A DNA stretch of 64,000 bases from Ramlibacter sp. (GCA_029237735.1 JAQZBU010000027.1:33344-97343); one strand, 5' to 3'; shown: positions 35,453 through 44,375, numbered from the stretch's first letter. Program-made: numbers and translations. The notes: generated from the letters alone by a model not told the origin.

Positions 35453-36925
35453 GTGGCCAAAGCGACGAAGGCAGGGCAGTGCGGCTGGGCGGCGCTGCGC
35501 GCGGGCGCTCTGCTCGCCGGATTCGCATGGCTCGCGCCGGGGCCGGCCACGGCCGCGCCGCCGGCGGCCGATCACAGTTGCCTCGAGCAACCGGCGAGCG
35601 CTGCGGCCCGTCAGGGGTTGGTTGCTGCCGTCGCGCGCGTCGCGCCGGCCGTTGTCAACATCGCCGTTCTCCGGGAGCGGGGCGAACCTTTCGAGGAACT
35701 GGACGACATGGAGTTCTTCCTGTCCTCCGCGGCCGGGCTGCCGCTGCCCGGCGGCGCTGTGCCGGAACGTGCCGTCTCGTCGGGGTTCCTCATCGCCGCC
35801 GACGGCGAGGTCTTGACCAGCGCGCACGCCGTTCGGGGGGCACAGGAAACCTGGGTGCGCACCGTTGACGGGGCCCGGTACAGGGCGCGCGTGCTCGGCA
35901 TCGATCGCCGCACGGACGTCGCGCTGCTGAAGGTCGAGGCATCTGGCTTGCCGGTCGTGCCGCTCGCCGCCGGCACGCGGCTGTGTCCGGGCGAGTGGGT
36001 GGGGGCCATCGGCGCGCCGTTCGGCTTCGAGCACAGCGTGACGGCCGGTGTCGTCAGCGCCTATCCACGGTATGTGCCCGGCACCGGCGGGCTGCCGCTG
36101 ATCCAGACCGACGCGGCGATCAACCCCGGCAGCTCAGGCGGGCCGCTCTTCAACGCGGCCGGCGTCGTCGTCGGAATGAACTCGATGATCTTCTCCGCGC
36201 TGGGTGGTTCCGTGGGGCTGTCGTTCGCGCTGCCGATCGACCGGGTGATGCGCATCGCAAGCGCGCTGCGGACCGGCGGCGCCGCCGCGCGCGCTTCGAT
36301 CGGCATGCGCACCCAACTCGTCACCCCGGAACTGGCGAACGCGTTCGGACTGGACCGAGTGCGCGGCGCGCTGGTCGTGCGGGTGGACCCGGACGGGCCC
36401 GCCGCGGCTGCGGGCGTGCGCGCTGGGGACATCGTCCTGTCCGTCAATGCCGGGCCGGCCGCTTCGCAGCCCGAGATCGAGGAAGCCATCGCCTCGGCCC
36501 GCACCGACGCGCCCGTCGCGCTGGAACTGTGGCGGCGCAAGGCCGCGCGGCGTGCGATCGTGGTGCTGGAGCGAATCGGCGGGCGGCTCGGCGCTGCTGG
36601 CGGGCATCGAACCGGGCGACCGGATCACGGCAGTGAACGACGTCGAGGTCGCCAGCGAGGCCGACTTCGACGCGGCGCTCGAGGGCGCGAAGACAAACCG
36701 TGTCATCGCCGTGCTCGTGTCGCGCGGCGCCGCGGCCGTCTATGTGCCCGTCGTTCGCCGGGGCGAACCGGGCGGCCCCATCGAGAGAAAAAATTGACGT
36801 GCATCAAGGTCTTTCGCGGCCGCGCGCCTAAAGTAAATGAGCCATCGCGCCAAAGGCCAACGCCGCCGGTGCGGTTAGGGTGCGAATCAGGACCGCGTGT
36901 CCCCTCGGTCCGTCCGCCGTGTTGA
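35453..36925 (+). CDS. HtrA/DegP-like serine protease, frameshifted in its second PDZ domain
   Basis: An exported trypsin-like protease with a signal peptide (about 10-35). The catalytic triad is H125 (TSAHAV), D155 (RRTDVALL) and S228 (NPGSSGG). PDZ1 spans about 285-375. At about residue 380 the frame shifts: the rest of PDZ2 (AGIEPGDRITAVND) continues in another frame to 36797, while this frame runs on to 36925 as arginine-rich nonsense. GGAGAG lies six bases before the GTG start. The protease core is intact; the C-terminus is probably altered. Confidence 0.75.
   Translation: MAKATKAGQCGWAALRAGALLAGFAWLAPGPATAAPPAADHSCLEQPASAAARQGLVAAVARVAPAVVNIAVLRERGEPFEELDDMEFFLSSAAGLPLPGGAVPERAVSSGFLIAADGEVLTSAHAVRGAQETWVRTVDGARYRARVLGIDRRTDVALLKVEASGLPVVPLAAGTRLCPGEWVGAIGAPFGFEHSVTAGVVSAYPRYVPGTGGLPLIQTDAAINPGSSGGPLFNAAGVVVGMNSMIFSALGGSVGLSFALPIDRVMRIASALRTGGAAARASIGMRTQLVTPELANAFGLDRVRGALVVRVDPDGPAAAAGVRAGDIVLSVNAGPAASQPEIEEAIASARTDAPVALELWRRKAARRAIVVLERIGGRLGAAGGHRTGRPDHGSERRRGRQRGRLRRGARGREDKPCHRRARVARRRGRLCARRSPGRTGRPHREKKLTCIKVFRGRAPKVNEPSRQRPTPPVRLGCESGPRVPSVRPPC
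36591..36797 (+). pseudogene. displaced second PDZ domain of the htrA-like gene
   Basis: This frame encodes ALLAGIEPGDRITAVNDVEV and continues to RGEPGGPIERKN before a stop. It is a clear PDZ domain that should follow directly on PDZ1. A gain of one base or a loss of two near 36585-36592 separates it. It may be a real mutation or a sequencing error in a G+C-rich run (CGGCGGGCGGCTCGGCGCTG). Confidence 0.75.
36794..36807 (+). promoter_or_regulatory. FNR-type box with class II promoter (CBS-flavodoxin)
   Basis: TTGACGTGCATCAA with TAAAGT at 36829-36834, beginning 35 bases downstream. The site centre falls at about -41.5 for a start near 36841. It is one of the two cleanest examples in the locus. 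Confidence 0.8.
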
Positions 36926-37032
36926 CATACAACACGCTCGCACCCGTCAAGCGGGCGGCTCGCTGCAAGCGAACCCAAGGCGCGGTGGCCTCGTCCTCCA
37001 TGACGAGCGGCCATGGCCACCGGGGAGCCCTC

Positions 37033-37545
37033 ATGAACATAGCCGGCCTGTGCCAGCGAGTGATCGTCACCATCGGTGGCCAGGCGTCGGTGCGCGAGGC
37101 GGCCCGCTTGATGCGCGACGAACACGTCGGCTCGCTCGTCGTCACCGACAGCACGGACTCCGCGCGGGTGGTAGGGGTGCTCACTGACCGCGACCTCGTT
37201 ATCGAATTCCTCGCGCGTGAAGCCGGCAACGAAGAGGACATCCGCGTCGGCGAACTGGCCAACGGCGCGCTTGTGTCCGTTCCGGGCACGGCGAGCATCC
37301 TCGAGGCCGTCGCGGCCATGGACGACTGCGGCGTGCGCCGGCTGCTGGTGACCGGCGACGAGGGCCGTATCGTGGGCATCGTGTCGGCGGAAGATCTGCT
37401 GGACAACATCGCGGCCGAACTCGACGGTTTGGCCCGCGCGCTGCGCAGCGGCATCGACCGGGAGACCGCCGAGATCGATGCGGACCGGCTGGCGGGTTAC
37501 CCGCCGATGTTTCTTCTCGACGAGCTCGTTCCGCCCTCGCGGTAG
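37033..37545 (+). CDS. tandem CBS domain protein
   Basis: A 170-residue protein of two CBS motifs: SVREAARLMRDEHVGSLVV...GVLTDRDL and SILEAVAAMDDCGVRRLLV...GIVSAEDLL. CBS pairs sense adenylate ligands (AMP, ATP, SAM) and regulate partners. GGGAG precedes the ATG. A leader of about 190 bases separates it from the FNR-type promoter; I see no gene in it. It is followed 50 bases later by the flavodoxin gene. Confidence 0.9.
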   Translation: MNIAGLCQRVIVTIGGQASVREAARLMRDEHVGSLVVTDSTDSARVVGVLTDRDLVIEFLAREAGNEEDIRVGELANGALVSVPGTASILEAVAAMDDCGVRRLLVTGDEGRIVGIVSAEDLLDNIAAELDGLARALRSGIDRETAEIDADRLAGYPPMFLLDELVPPSR

Positions 37546-37595
37546 GTTACGCGCACGGGTCGGCGCCGCCCGGCATTCATCCCAAGGAACACATC

Positions 37596-38117
37596 ATGGA
37601 CAGCATACTCGTCGTTTGTTATTCGTACTCCGGCACAACACGCCGGCTGGCGCAGCTGCTGTGCTCGCACCACGGCTGGCCGCTTGGCGAAATCCTGGAC
37701 GAGCGCCCCCGCGCCGGGGCCGCCGGCACGTGGCGCTGCTTCCTCGATTCGATGTTCAGGCGCCACCCGGAAGTGCGCTACCTGGGCCCCGACCCGGAGG
37801 ACTTTCGCACCGTGGTGCTGATGTCGCCCATCTGGGCCTATCGGCTGGCCGGGCCGATGCGCAGCTTCATCGGCTCGCGCCGCGATGCTCTGCGGCGAGT
37901 CGCCGTCATTTCGACGATGGGCTCCGCGGGCGCCTCCAACGCGGTGGCGGAAATCGCCCATGTGCTGGGCCGCCCGCCCATCCTCGCCGACGCGTTCACC
38001 ACGCGGGAGATCGAGGACGGAAGCGGCACGGCGCGCTTGATCGCTTTCGGCGACAGGCTGTTGCCGGGATCTGCGCAGCAACAGCAGCGGGCGTTGCGCC
38101 CCGCAGCCGCCACTTGA
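37596..38117 (+). CDS. flavodoxin family protein
   Basis: A 173-residue FMN-binding fold. The N-terminal phosphate-binding loop SYSGTTRRLA matches the S/T-x-T/S-G-x-T of flavodoxins, and MSPIWAYRLAGPMRSF corresponds to the second FMN loop. The C-terminal tail (QQQQRALRPAAAT) is probably flexible. It could carry electrons when iron-sulphur ferredoxin is limiting. AAGGAA precedes the ATG. Confidence 0.85.
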   Translation: MDSILVVCYSYSGTTRRLAQLLCSHHGWPLGEILDERPRAGAAGTWRCFLDSMFRRHPEVRYLGPDPEDFRTVVLMSPIWAYRLAGPMRSFIGSRRDALRRVAVISTMGSAGASNAVAEIAHVLGRPPILADAFTTREIEDGSGTARLIAFGDRLLPGSAQQQQRALRPAAAT

Positions 38118-38126
38118 TGACTGTGG

Positions 38127-38140
38127 TTGATATGGATCAG
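38127..38140 (+). promoter_or_regulatory. FNR-type box with class II promoter
   Basis: TTGATATGGATCAG has one mismatch. TAGAGT at 38162-38167 begins 35 bases from its first base, the same spacing as the TAAAGT promoter 1.3 kb upstream. Confidence 0.8.
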
Positions 38141-38218
38141 GGCAGGGCAGGGGCCGCCGCCTAGAGTGAAATAGCGCGAGGGCATCTCCGTGTCGGATGT
38201 CCCTCGAGGAGCATTCAC

Positions 38219-38581
38219 ATGACCCACAAAGCCCAGACCTCCACAAAACCCAACCCAAAACCGGAACTGGCGTTCGCCCTGGAACCCGATGTCATCCATG
38301 AGCCCGGGGAAATTCTGGAGCGACCCGACGGCTATTACTGGCGGTCCCCCGAGGGACCCGGCGAGTACGGCCCGTTCGACAGTTTCGAGGCGGCGATGGC
38401 CGACCGCGATTCGATGGGCGATACGGGCTCGAGCCGTCTGAAGCCGTCGAGGCCGCCGCCCGTACCAAGGCCGAGAAGCTCGACCGTTTCCACCCCGACA
38501 TCATGTCGTGCCGCGTCACCATTGAACTGGCGCACAAGCACCAGCAACAAGGGCGGCCATTCGCCGTCCGCATCGACGTGA
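38219..38581 (+). CDS. hybrid gene: small acidic protein with an out-of-frame tail
   Basis: Residues 1 to about 65 (LALEP-like LAFALEPDVIHEPGEILERPDGYYWR, then GPFDSFEAAMADRDS) look like a real small protein family. After about residue 66 the protein becomes a Ser/Pro/Arg string that overlaps, in a different frame, a clear HPF-coding region. It is best explained as a deletion joining the 5' part of this gene to the 3' part of an HPF gene. It starts 52 bases after the FNR-type -10 element. Confidence 0.6.
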   Translation: MTHKAQTSTKPNPKPELAFALEPDVIHEPGEILERPDGYYWRSPEGPGEYGPFDSFEAAMADRDSMGDTGSSRLKPSRPPPVPRPRSSTVSTPTSCRAASPLNWRTSTSNKGGHSPSAST

Positions 38582-38709
38582 CCGTGCCGGACCGTGAACT
38601 GACCGTGGACCGCGTTCAGGACGAGGACGTGTACGTCGCGCTGCGCGACGCGTTCGACGACATGACGCGGCAGCTGGATGATTCCCTGCGGCGAATCAGG
38701 GGACGTTGA
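38431..38709 (+). pseudogene. ribosome hibernation factor (HPF/RaiA) lacking its start
   Basis: This frame encodes EPSEAVEAAARTKAEKLDRF, then HPDIMSCRVTIELAHKHQ and FAVRIDVTVPDREL, followed by YVALRDAFDDMTRQLDD: the HPF fold with its first dozen residues missing. No start codon lies in frame upstream. ATG 38503 (MSCRV) is internal to the domain and would lose strand 1 and helix 1. Either expression needs a frameshift from the fused gene or it is a remnant. Confidence 0.7.
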
Positions 38710-38748
38710 AGAAGCGTTGTTGAGGCCTTTTCCTCGAAGGAGGAAGAC

Positions 38749-39096
38749 ATGAAGACAGTTGCATCCTTCCTGTTGGCGGGCCTGTTCGCTGCACAGGCCG
38801 CCTATGCATGCGACAAGGTCGACGCCGCTAATGTGCAGGCCACACTCTCCGAGATGGGGACGCAGTGGTCCGAGCGTGACGGCGGGGTAAGCCTCGATTG
38901 GGGCAGGGTGTGGGATGGCACGGCCGCCAGGCAGCGCCTCGGCCTGCTGAAGGCGTTTGCAGAAGGCGATGTCTGCCTCACCGGCCGCGCGCGCGAAATC
39001 AGCTTCTACCACCACGGCAAGCTGGTGGGGCGGGCGTCACCCGCCGGTATCCAGCTGCTCGATTCGAAACCGCCTAGAAAAACGCCTGCCTGTTGA
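38749..39096 (+). CDS. small secreted protein of unknown function
   Basis: A 115-residue protein with a signal peptide (1-20, AYAC) and a predicted small globular domain ([35 protein letters not shown]). It has cysteines at about 21, 76 and at the C-terminus. AAGGAGG sits ideally before the ATG. It follows the HPF remnant and ends 23 bases into the convergent sigma factor gene. Confidence 0.7.
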   Translation: MKTVASFLLAGLFAAQAAYACDKVDAANVQATLSEMGTQWSERDGGVSLDWGRVWDGTAARQRLGLLKAFAEGDVCLTGRAREISFYHHGKLVGRASPAGIQLLDSKPPRKTPAC

Positions 39097-39979
39097 AGCC
39101 GTCGCGCGTCATGTGGCGCTTGAGTTTGAGCATGGCGTCGTTCTGGATCTGGCGCACGCGCTCGCGTGTCAGGCCCAGACGCGCGCTCAGCACTTCAAGC
39201 GTCTCGGGCTCGCGGTCGTGCAGCCCGAAGCGGCCCGCGATCACTTCCCGCTCCCGGTGCGAGAGCGAGTCGCACCATTCGTCCATGTGGCGCTCGATCT
39301 CGTGCTCCTGCGTGACGTCGGTGGGGTCTGCTGCCAGTTCGTCCGGCATCATGTCCGCGAGCGTGTGTTCTTCGTCGGAGTGGTCCAGCGCGGCGTCGAT
39401 GGATCTTGGCGGCTCGCCCATCGCGAGGAGTTCTGCCACGTGATGCACATCGCTGCCCAGGAGCGCAGCGATGTCCTCCACGCGCACGCCTTCGCCGTCG
39501 AAGCCATTACGCTTCGCCGCGAAGGCGGGATCGCTCTCCAGCGTGCGGCGCGCGCGCATCACATGCTGCAGCTCGCGCAGTACCCGCACCGGCAGCCGGA
39601 TCACTCGGCCCTGGTTCATCACTGCGCGCTCCACGGATTGGCGGATCCACCAGGTCGCGTAGGTGGAGAACCTGAAGCCGCGTTCGGGCTCGAACTTGTC
39701 GATGGCGTGCATCAGGCCGAGGTTGCCTTCCTCGATCAGGTCCGACAGGGGCACGCCCCGGCCGATGTAGTTCTTGGCGATGCTGACCACAAGGCGCAGG
39801 TTGTGTTCGATCATCGACTGGCGGGCTTCGAAGTCGCCGGTGCGCGCGAGCGTGGCGGAGATGAATTCCTGTTCTGCGGTGAAGAGCTCGGTGCGGCGTA
39901 CTTCGCGCAAATACAGCGTGAGCACATCGTGCTCGGTGGCGGTGGTTTCGGGGGTTGCTACACGTTCCTGAAGTTCCAT
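39074..39979 (-). CDS. RpoS-like sigma-70 family factor
   Basis: A 301-residue sigma factor lacking region 1.1. Region 2 contains [27 protein letters not shown], then [14 protein letters not shown] with the -10 recognition residues. Region 4 ([28 protein letters not shown]) has the -35 helix. The size and layout match RpoS-type stationary-phase factors. I start at MELQER, preceded by AGAGGA; a GTG nine codons upstream is an alternative. It is divergent from the PAS kinase across a region with two FNR-type sites. Confidence 0.85.
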   Translation of the reverse strand: MELQERVATPETTATEHDVLTLYLREVRRTELFTAEQEFISATLARTGDFEARQSMIEHNLRLVVSIAKNYIGRGVPLSDLIEEGNLGLMHAIDKFEPERGFRFSTYATWWIRQSVERAVMNQGRVIRLPVRVLRELQHVMRARRTLESDPAFAAKRNGFDGEGVRVEDIAALLGSDVHHVAELLAMGEPPRSIDAALDHSDEEHTLADMMPDELAADPTDVTQEHEIERHMDEWCDSLSHREREVIAGRFGLHDREPETLEVLSARLGLTRERVRQIQNDAMLKLKRHMTRDGFNRQAFF

Positions 39980-40082
39980 GATGCTCGTCCTCTTTGTTGT
40001 TTCCACTGTTTCACCTGGGCAAAACGGTGGGTGTAGGACAACAAGCCATCAGGGAACTCCCGGAGGGGAACCAGGCGGAACG

Positions 40083-40096
40083 TTGATCAAGGTCAA
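40083..40096. promoter_or_regulatory. FNR-type box between the sigma factor and PAS kinase
   Basis: TTGATCAAGGTCAA lies in the divergent region, about 104 bases upstream of the sigma gene and 147 upstream of the kinase. Both distances leave room for class I or class II use; no -10 at the 35-base spacing is convincing. Confidence 0.6.
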
Positions 40097-40122
40097 ACAC
40101 AGGCTGTCGCGGGATGCATCCT

Positions 40123-40136
40123 TTGAGATGCGTCAA
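40123..40136. promoter_or_regulatory. second FNR-like box in the same divergent region
   Basis: TTGAGATGCGTCAA has one change in each half-site. It lies 40 bases from the first site. Tandem sites are also seen before the universal stress protein. Confidence 0.45.
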
Positions 40137-40242
40137 CCCACGCCCAAGCAAGTTCGACGGCGGCCGGAATTTGCGTGACACTGTGCTCGCCCACCGGCTC
40201 ACCGGCCGGCGCGTATTCTCCAGGACAGGAGTGAGGAGTGCC

Positions 40243-41367
40243 ATGGAAGGCAATGCGGCGCTGAAGCCCCTCGCATGCAGCGACAGCTTCGACCCATCCA
40301 GCCACGCTTTGCACGCGGGACTGGAGCAATTCTCCGCAGTATCCAGCATCTTCGATGCCGCGGAGATGGTGCTCTACGTCTCCGACATGCAGACCTACGA
40401 AATGCTGTTCATGAACGCGGAGGCCGAACGTTTCTGGGGCCGCAAGCGGATTGGCGAGAAGTGCTACAAGGTTCTGCAGGCCGGGCAGAGCGGGCCTTGC
40501 GAGTTCTGCACCAACGCGCGGCTCATCCAGAATGGGCAGGCCGCCCACCCCGTTGTGTGGGAGTTCCAGAACACCATCAACAAGCGCTGGTACCTTTGCA
40601 TCGACAAGGCAATCCCCTGGTCGGACGGACGCCTCGTGCGCATGGAAGTCGCGATCGACGTCACCGACCGCAAGCAGCACGAGGAGTTCCGGGACCAGTA
40701 CGTCGGCCTGATCTCGCACGACCTCCGCACGCCGTTGCTCACGATCAACCTGTCGGCTGCGACGCTGAAGCTCCAGATGGAGCGCGGCGACCTCGCCAAG
40801 GCCGCGGAGCCGTTGGAGGCGATCCGCCACAGCACCAGGCGCATGTCCGCGATGATCGAGGACCTGCTCGAAACCACTCGCCTCGAGTCGGGCCAGCTGA
40901 AGCTGCACAAGTCGCCGGTGGATATCGGGGCGCTGGCGCAGACCGTCGCGCGGGAACTGGGCGCGGACGCGACGCATACCATCCGCTGCGAAGCCAGGGG
41001 CCCGGCGGTGGTGCTGGCCGACGCGGGGCGCCTTGAGCGCGTGCTGGAGAATCTCGTGAGCAACGCCATCCGACATTCACCAGCCGGCTCGCAGGTGACG
41101 ATAGGCGTGGACGCCGCCGACGAGGAGATGATCGTCACGGTGACCGACCAGGGAGAGGGCATACCGACGGGCGTCGTGCCCAAGCTCTTCCAGCGCTTCT
41201 ACCGCGCCGGGCCCGGTGACGCGTCGAACGGGCTGGGACTCGGCCTGTACACCAGCCGCCTCATCGTCGAACACCACGGTGGGCAAATCTGGGTAAAGAG
41301 CACACTGGGCACGGGCAGCACCTTCGGTTTCTCGCTGCCGGCTCAGCGCGAGGGGCCGCCGGCGTGA
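40243..41367 (+). CDS. PAS-domain sensor histidine kinase
   Basis: A 374-residue soluble kinase with no membrane helices. A PAS domain spans about 30-145 and contains cysteines at 74, 86 and 89 (KCYKVLQ, GPCEFC). The HisKA helix has H159 in SHDLRTPL, and the ATPase domain is complete: ENLVSNAIRHS N-box, DQGEGIP G1, GLGLGLY G2. GAGGAG precedes the ATG. It overlaps the convergent protease gene by 25 bases. No response regulator is adjacent, so the partner is unknown. Confidence 0.9.
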   Translation: MEGNAALKPLACSDSFDPSSHALHAGLEQFSAVSSIFDAAEMVLYVSDMQTYEMLFMNAEAERFWGRKRIGEKCYKVLQAGQSGPCEFCTNARLIQNGQAAHPVVWEFQNTINKRWYLCIDKAIPWSDGRLVRMEVAIDVTDRKQHEEFRDQYVGLISHDLRTPLLTINLSAATLKLQMERGDLAKAAEPLEAIRHSTRRMSAMIEDLLETTRLESGQLKLHKSPVDIGALAQTVARELGADATHTIRCEARGPAVVLADAGRLERVLENLVSNAIRHSPAGSQVTIGVDAADEEMIVTVTDQGEGIPTGVVPKLFQRFYRAGPGDASNGLGLGLYTSRLIVEHHGGQIWVKSTLGTGSTFGFSLPAQREGPPA

Positions 41368-43829
41368 CCGCGCGGTTTGCGCCAGCGCCGCCCTGAACCG
41401 CGCGGCTGGCCCGTGCCATAGGCCTGGCGATCGACCGACATCTGCGCCAGCCGGGCGGCCACGAGCTTGTTCACGCTGCCCTCGGGTTCGCGTCCCTTGC
41501 TGTCGCGCTCGCCTGCGGGCACGCCGGTGAGCAGCGCGATGGCTTCGTCGACGTGGCCCACCGCATGGACGTGGAAGAGGCCCGCGGCGGCGGCTTGTAC
41601 AACGTCCTCGCGCAGCATCAGGTGCTTGGCGTTGGCGCGCGGGATCAGCACACCCTGTTCGCCGGTGAGGCCCCGGGCCCGACACACGTCGAAGAACCCC
41701 TCGATCTTCTCGTTTACGCCGCCGATGGCCTGCACGGCGCCGGCCTGGTCCACAGCGCCTGTTACCGCCAGCGACTGCCTCAAGGGCAACCCGGACAGGG
41801 CCGAGAGCAGCGCGCAAAGCTCCGCGAGCGACGCGCTGTCGCCTTCCACCGGGGCATAGGATTGCTCGAACACCAGGCTTGCCGAGAGCGAGAACGGCAC
41901 GCCCTGCGCATACCTCGCGCGCAGGAATGCGGCGAGGATCAGGACGCCCTTCGAATGGATCGGCCGGCCCAGCGAGGACTCGCGCTCGATGTCGAGCAGA
42001 TCGCCCTCGCCGAGCCGGGCCGTCGCCGTGATGCGCACCGGATGGCCGAAGCCGAATTCGCCCAATGCGATGACGGCAAGGCCGTTGACCTGTCCCGGCC
42101 GGGATCCGGACGTCTCGATCAGCAGCGTCTCGCGCAGCACCGCATCATGGAGCTGGTCGCGCAGGCGGTCCGCGCGGCTGATCCTCGCCTGCAGCGCATG
42201 CTCCACGTCCTCGCGTGTGACGATGGCGCGGCCTGCGCGCCGAGCCATCAGGTCCGACTCGTGCAGGAACTCGTCGAGCCAGCGCGTTTCGGTGGACAGC
42301 TTGCCCGCGTCGCCGGATGCACGGGCCGCCTGTTCCACCAGCCGGGCAACGGCGCCGCGATCTAACTCGCGCAAGCCCGCCGAGCGCGCGCGCAACGCCG
42401 CCAGCTTCGCGAATTCGGCGGTGCTGCCGGTATCCCGCGCGACCTCGTCCTCGAAATCCGCGGCGATCCTGAACAGGGCGTCGAAATCCGGGTCCAGCGC
42501 CTGCAGCAGGTAATAGTGCACGCGCTCGCCAAAAAGCACGATCTTGAGCGCGAGCGGCGTTGCCTGCGGCTCGAGCGGCAGCGAGCTGCCGAAGCCCAGC
42601 AGCTGCGGCAGCGATTCGATCGCGACCTCACCGGTCTTGAGCGCGCGCTTCAGGCCGTCCCACGCATAAGGTTGCGCCAGCACCTGCAGCGCGTCGAGCA
42701 TCAGATAGCCGCCATTGGCGCGTTGCAGAGCACCCGCCTGGATCAGCGTGAAGTTCGTCAGCAGCGTGCCCATGTGCGGCACGTGGTCCACCCGGCCCAC
42801 CAGGTTGGCGTAGGTGGGGTTGTCGCACTCATGCACCGGGGCGTGGTCGCGAGGGTTGTGGGCCACGAAGAGATTGACCTGATAGCGGATGAGCGAGAGC
42901 TGTCCGGTGAAGCCGCTCGCCTCGTCGCCGTCTTCCTGCGGCTGCTCGCGCAGCTGGTCGCCGGCTTCGATCACGTCGGCCAGAACCTGGTCCAGGAATT
43001 CCAGCACCGTCGGGTGCGCGGCGAAGTGCTCCTTCAGTTCACTGATCAAGTGCCCGGCGGCATAGCCCATGGTGTCGCGGCTCGCGTCGCGCACTCGGTT
43101 CTGCATCTCGCGCCGCAGCCGGGGCAGCTCGTGCATCAGCTGCATCGTCGGCTCGCGCATGCCCTTGATGACTTCCGCGATGCGCTCGCGCTCGGCCTCG
43201 GTCATCGCCTCGAGCTGCTCCTGCGACATCGGCCCGCCGTCCTTCATGGGCGCAAACGCGAAACCCTGCGGCGTGCGCAGCATCACCACGCCCCGGGCCC
43301 GCGCCTGCTCGGAGAGCGCGTGCAGCGCCTGCTCCTCGCGCAACTTGTAGTCCTTCTCGATCGCCTCGACCCGCGAGCGGTACTCGTCGCCTTCGAAGGC
43401 CACCTGAATCGCCTTGCCAACCTCGCCGACGAAGCCCTGCATCGCGGTGCGCAAGCGGGCGCCTTCACCGGCCGGAAGGCGCAGCGTGCGCGGCTTGTTC
43501 GGGTCGGCGAAGTTGTAGATGTAGCACCAGTCGTCGGGCGCGGGACGCGCTGCCGCGTGGGCCTGCAGCAGGCCTCGCACTACTTCATGGCGGCTGCTGC
43601 CCGGGCGGCCGAGGACGAACAGGTTGTATCCGGGCCCGGCAATGTCCAGGCCCAGCGCGACGGCGTCGACAGCGCGTGCCTGGCCGAAGGGCTGCGCCGG
43701 TGGCGGCAGGCCCGCGGTGGTCTCGAAATCGAGCAGCTCGGGGTCGCAGCGGGCGCACAGCTCTTCCGGCCGCAGGAGCCCGGGTGCCGTCGGAGGTGTC
43801 AGGGCGAGGAGCCCGTCGGCGCGTTTCAC
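41343..43829 (-). CDS. LonC/LonH-like S16 protease with AAA_32 domain
   Basis: An 828-residue protein. The N-terminal AAA-like part has a degenerate nucleotide loop, GRPGSSRHE, where Walker A would be GxxGxGK(T/S). A long coiled coil follows (about 155-280). The C-terminal Lon protease domain has the catalytic serine in EGDSASLAELC and the lysine in GGVNEKIEG. The extreme C-terminus is Arg/Gly-rich. It overlaps the upstream CBS gene by four bases. Confidence 0.88.
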   Translation of the reverse strand: MKRADGLLALTPPTAPGLLRPEELCARCDPELLDFETTAGLPPPAQPFGQARAVDAVALGLDIAGPGYNLFVLGRPGSSRHEVVRGLLQAHAAARPAPDDWCYIYNFADPNKPRTLRLPAGEGARLRTAMQGFVGEVGKAIQVAFEGDEYRSRVEAIEKDYKLREEQALHALSEQARARGVVMLRTPQGFAFAPMKDGGPMSQEQLEAMTEAERERIAEVIKGMREPTMQLMHELPRLRREMQNRVRDASRDTMGYAAGHLISELKEHFAAHPTVLEFLDQVLADVIEAGDQLREQPQEDGDEASGFTGQLSLIRYQVNLFVAHNPRDHAPVHECDNPTYANLVGRVDHVPHMGTLLTNFTLIQAGALQRANGGYLMLDALQVLAQPYAWDGLKRALKTGEVAIESLPQLLGFGSSLPLEPQATPLALKIVLFGERVHYYLLQALDPDFDALFRIAADFEDEVARDTGSTAEFAKLAALRARSAGLRELDRGAVARLVEQAARASGDAGKLSTETRWLDEFLHESDLMARRAGRAIVTREDVEHALQARISRADRLRDQLHDAVLRETLLIETSGSRPGQVNGLAVIALGEFGFGHPVRITATARLGEGDLLDIERESSLGRPIHSKGVLILAAFLRARYAQGVPFSLSASLVFEQSYAPVEGDSASLAELCALLSALSGLPLRQSLAVTGAVDQAGAVQAIGGVNEKIEGFFDVCRARGLTGEQGVLIPRANAKHLMLREDVVQAAAAGLFHVHAVGHVDEAIALLTGVPAGERDSKGREPEGSVNKLVAARLAQMSVDRQAYGTGQPRGSGRRWRKPRGHAGGPSR

Positions 43830-44308
43830 GGCAGTGCGTTCGCCTCATGCCGGCTCGCGGCGCCGACAGCCTCGGCGACCGCCTTCATCTCCTGCGCCAG
43901 CACGTCCAGCACGTCATCGAGCGCGACGACGCCGATCAGCGATCCCTGCGGGGAAACGACCGGCACGCGGCGCACGCCCTTGCGGCGCATCGCGGACAGC
44001 AGGTCGGCGAGCGAGTCGTCCTCGCGCGCGCTGATCACTCCTTTGCTCATCAGGTCGCCGACACGCATGCCATGCGGATCCCGATCGGCGGCGACAACGC
44101 CGATCGCGATGTCGCGGTCCGTGAGCATACCCACGACCACGCGGTCCTCCAGCGTGCGTTCCTCCACGACGACGAGACAGCCGACATGGCGGTCACGCAT
44201 GAATCGCGCGGCCTCGTTCACGGCCATGCTGGGGAAGGCGATGGTGACGGCGCGGGTGCAGATGTCGCCTGCGTTCAGCGGCGTCCTGAATGTTGCGGAT
44301 GGTTTCAT
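43826..44308 (-). CDS. tandem CBS domain protein
   Basis: A 160-residue protein with two CBS motifs (VNEAARFMRDRHVGCLVVV...GMLTDRDI and LADLLSAMRRKGVRRVPVV...GVVALDDVL). It is similar in size and layout to the CBS protein near 37.0 kb and lies upstream of the Lon-like protease in the same unit, so it may sense adenylates for that protease. AAAGGG precedes the ATG. Confidence 0.88.
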   Translation of the reverse strand: MKPSATFRTPLNAGDICTRAVTIAFPSMAVNEAARFMRDRHVGCLVVVEERTLEDRVVVGMLTDRDIAIGVVAADRDPHGMRVGDLMSKGVISAREDDSLADLLSAMRRKGVRRVPVVSPQGSLIGVVALDDVLDVLAQEMKAVAEAVGAASRHEANALP

Positions 44309-44375
44309 GGCGGCCCTTTCGTATCGCACACGCGGGGGGCACGTTTAACAATGGCACACGCCATCGGGGCCTGGG

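Noticed and set aside
36880..37032. N-terminal extension of the CBS gene
   Set aside because: The extension has no conserved sequence, and GGGAG precedes the internal ATG at 37033.
42516..44348. Long plus-strand open frame opposite the LonC-like gene
   Set aside because: It mirrors the protease codons and has no recognisable domain or ribosome site.
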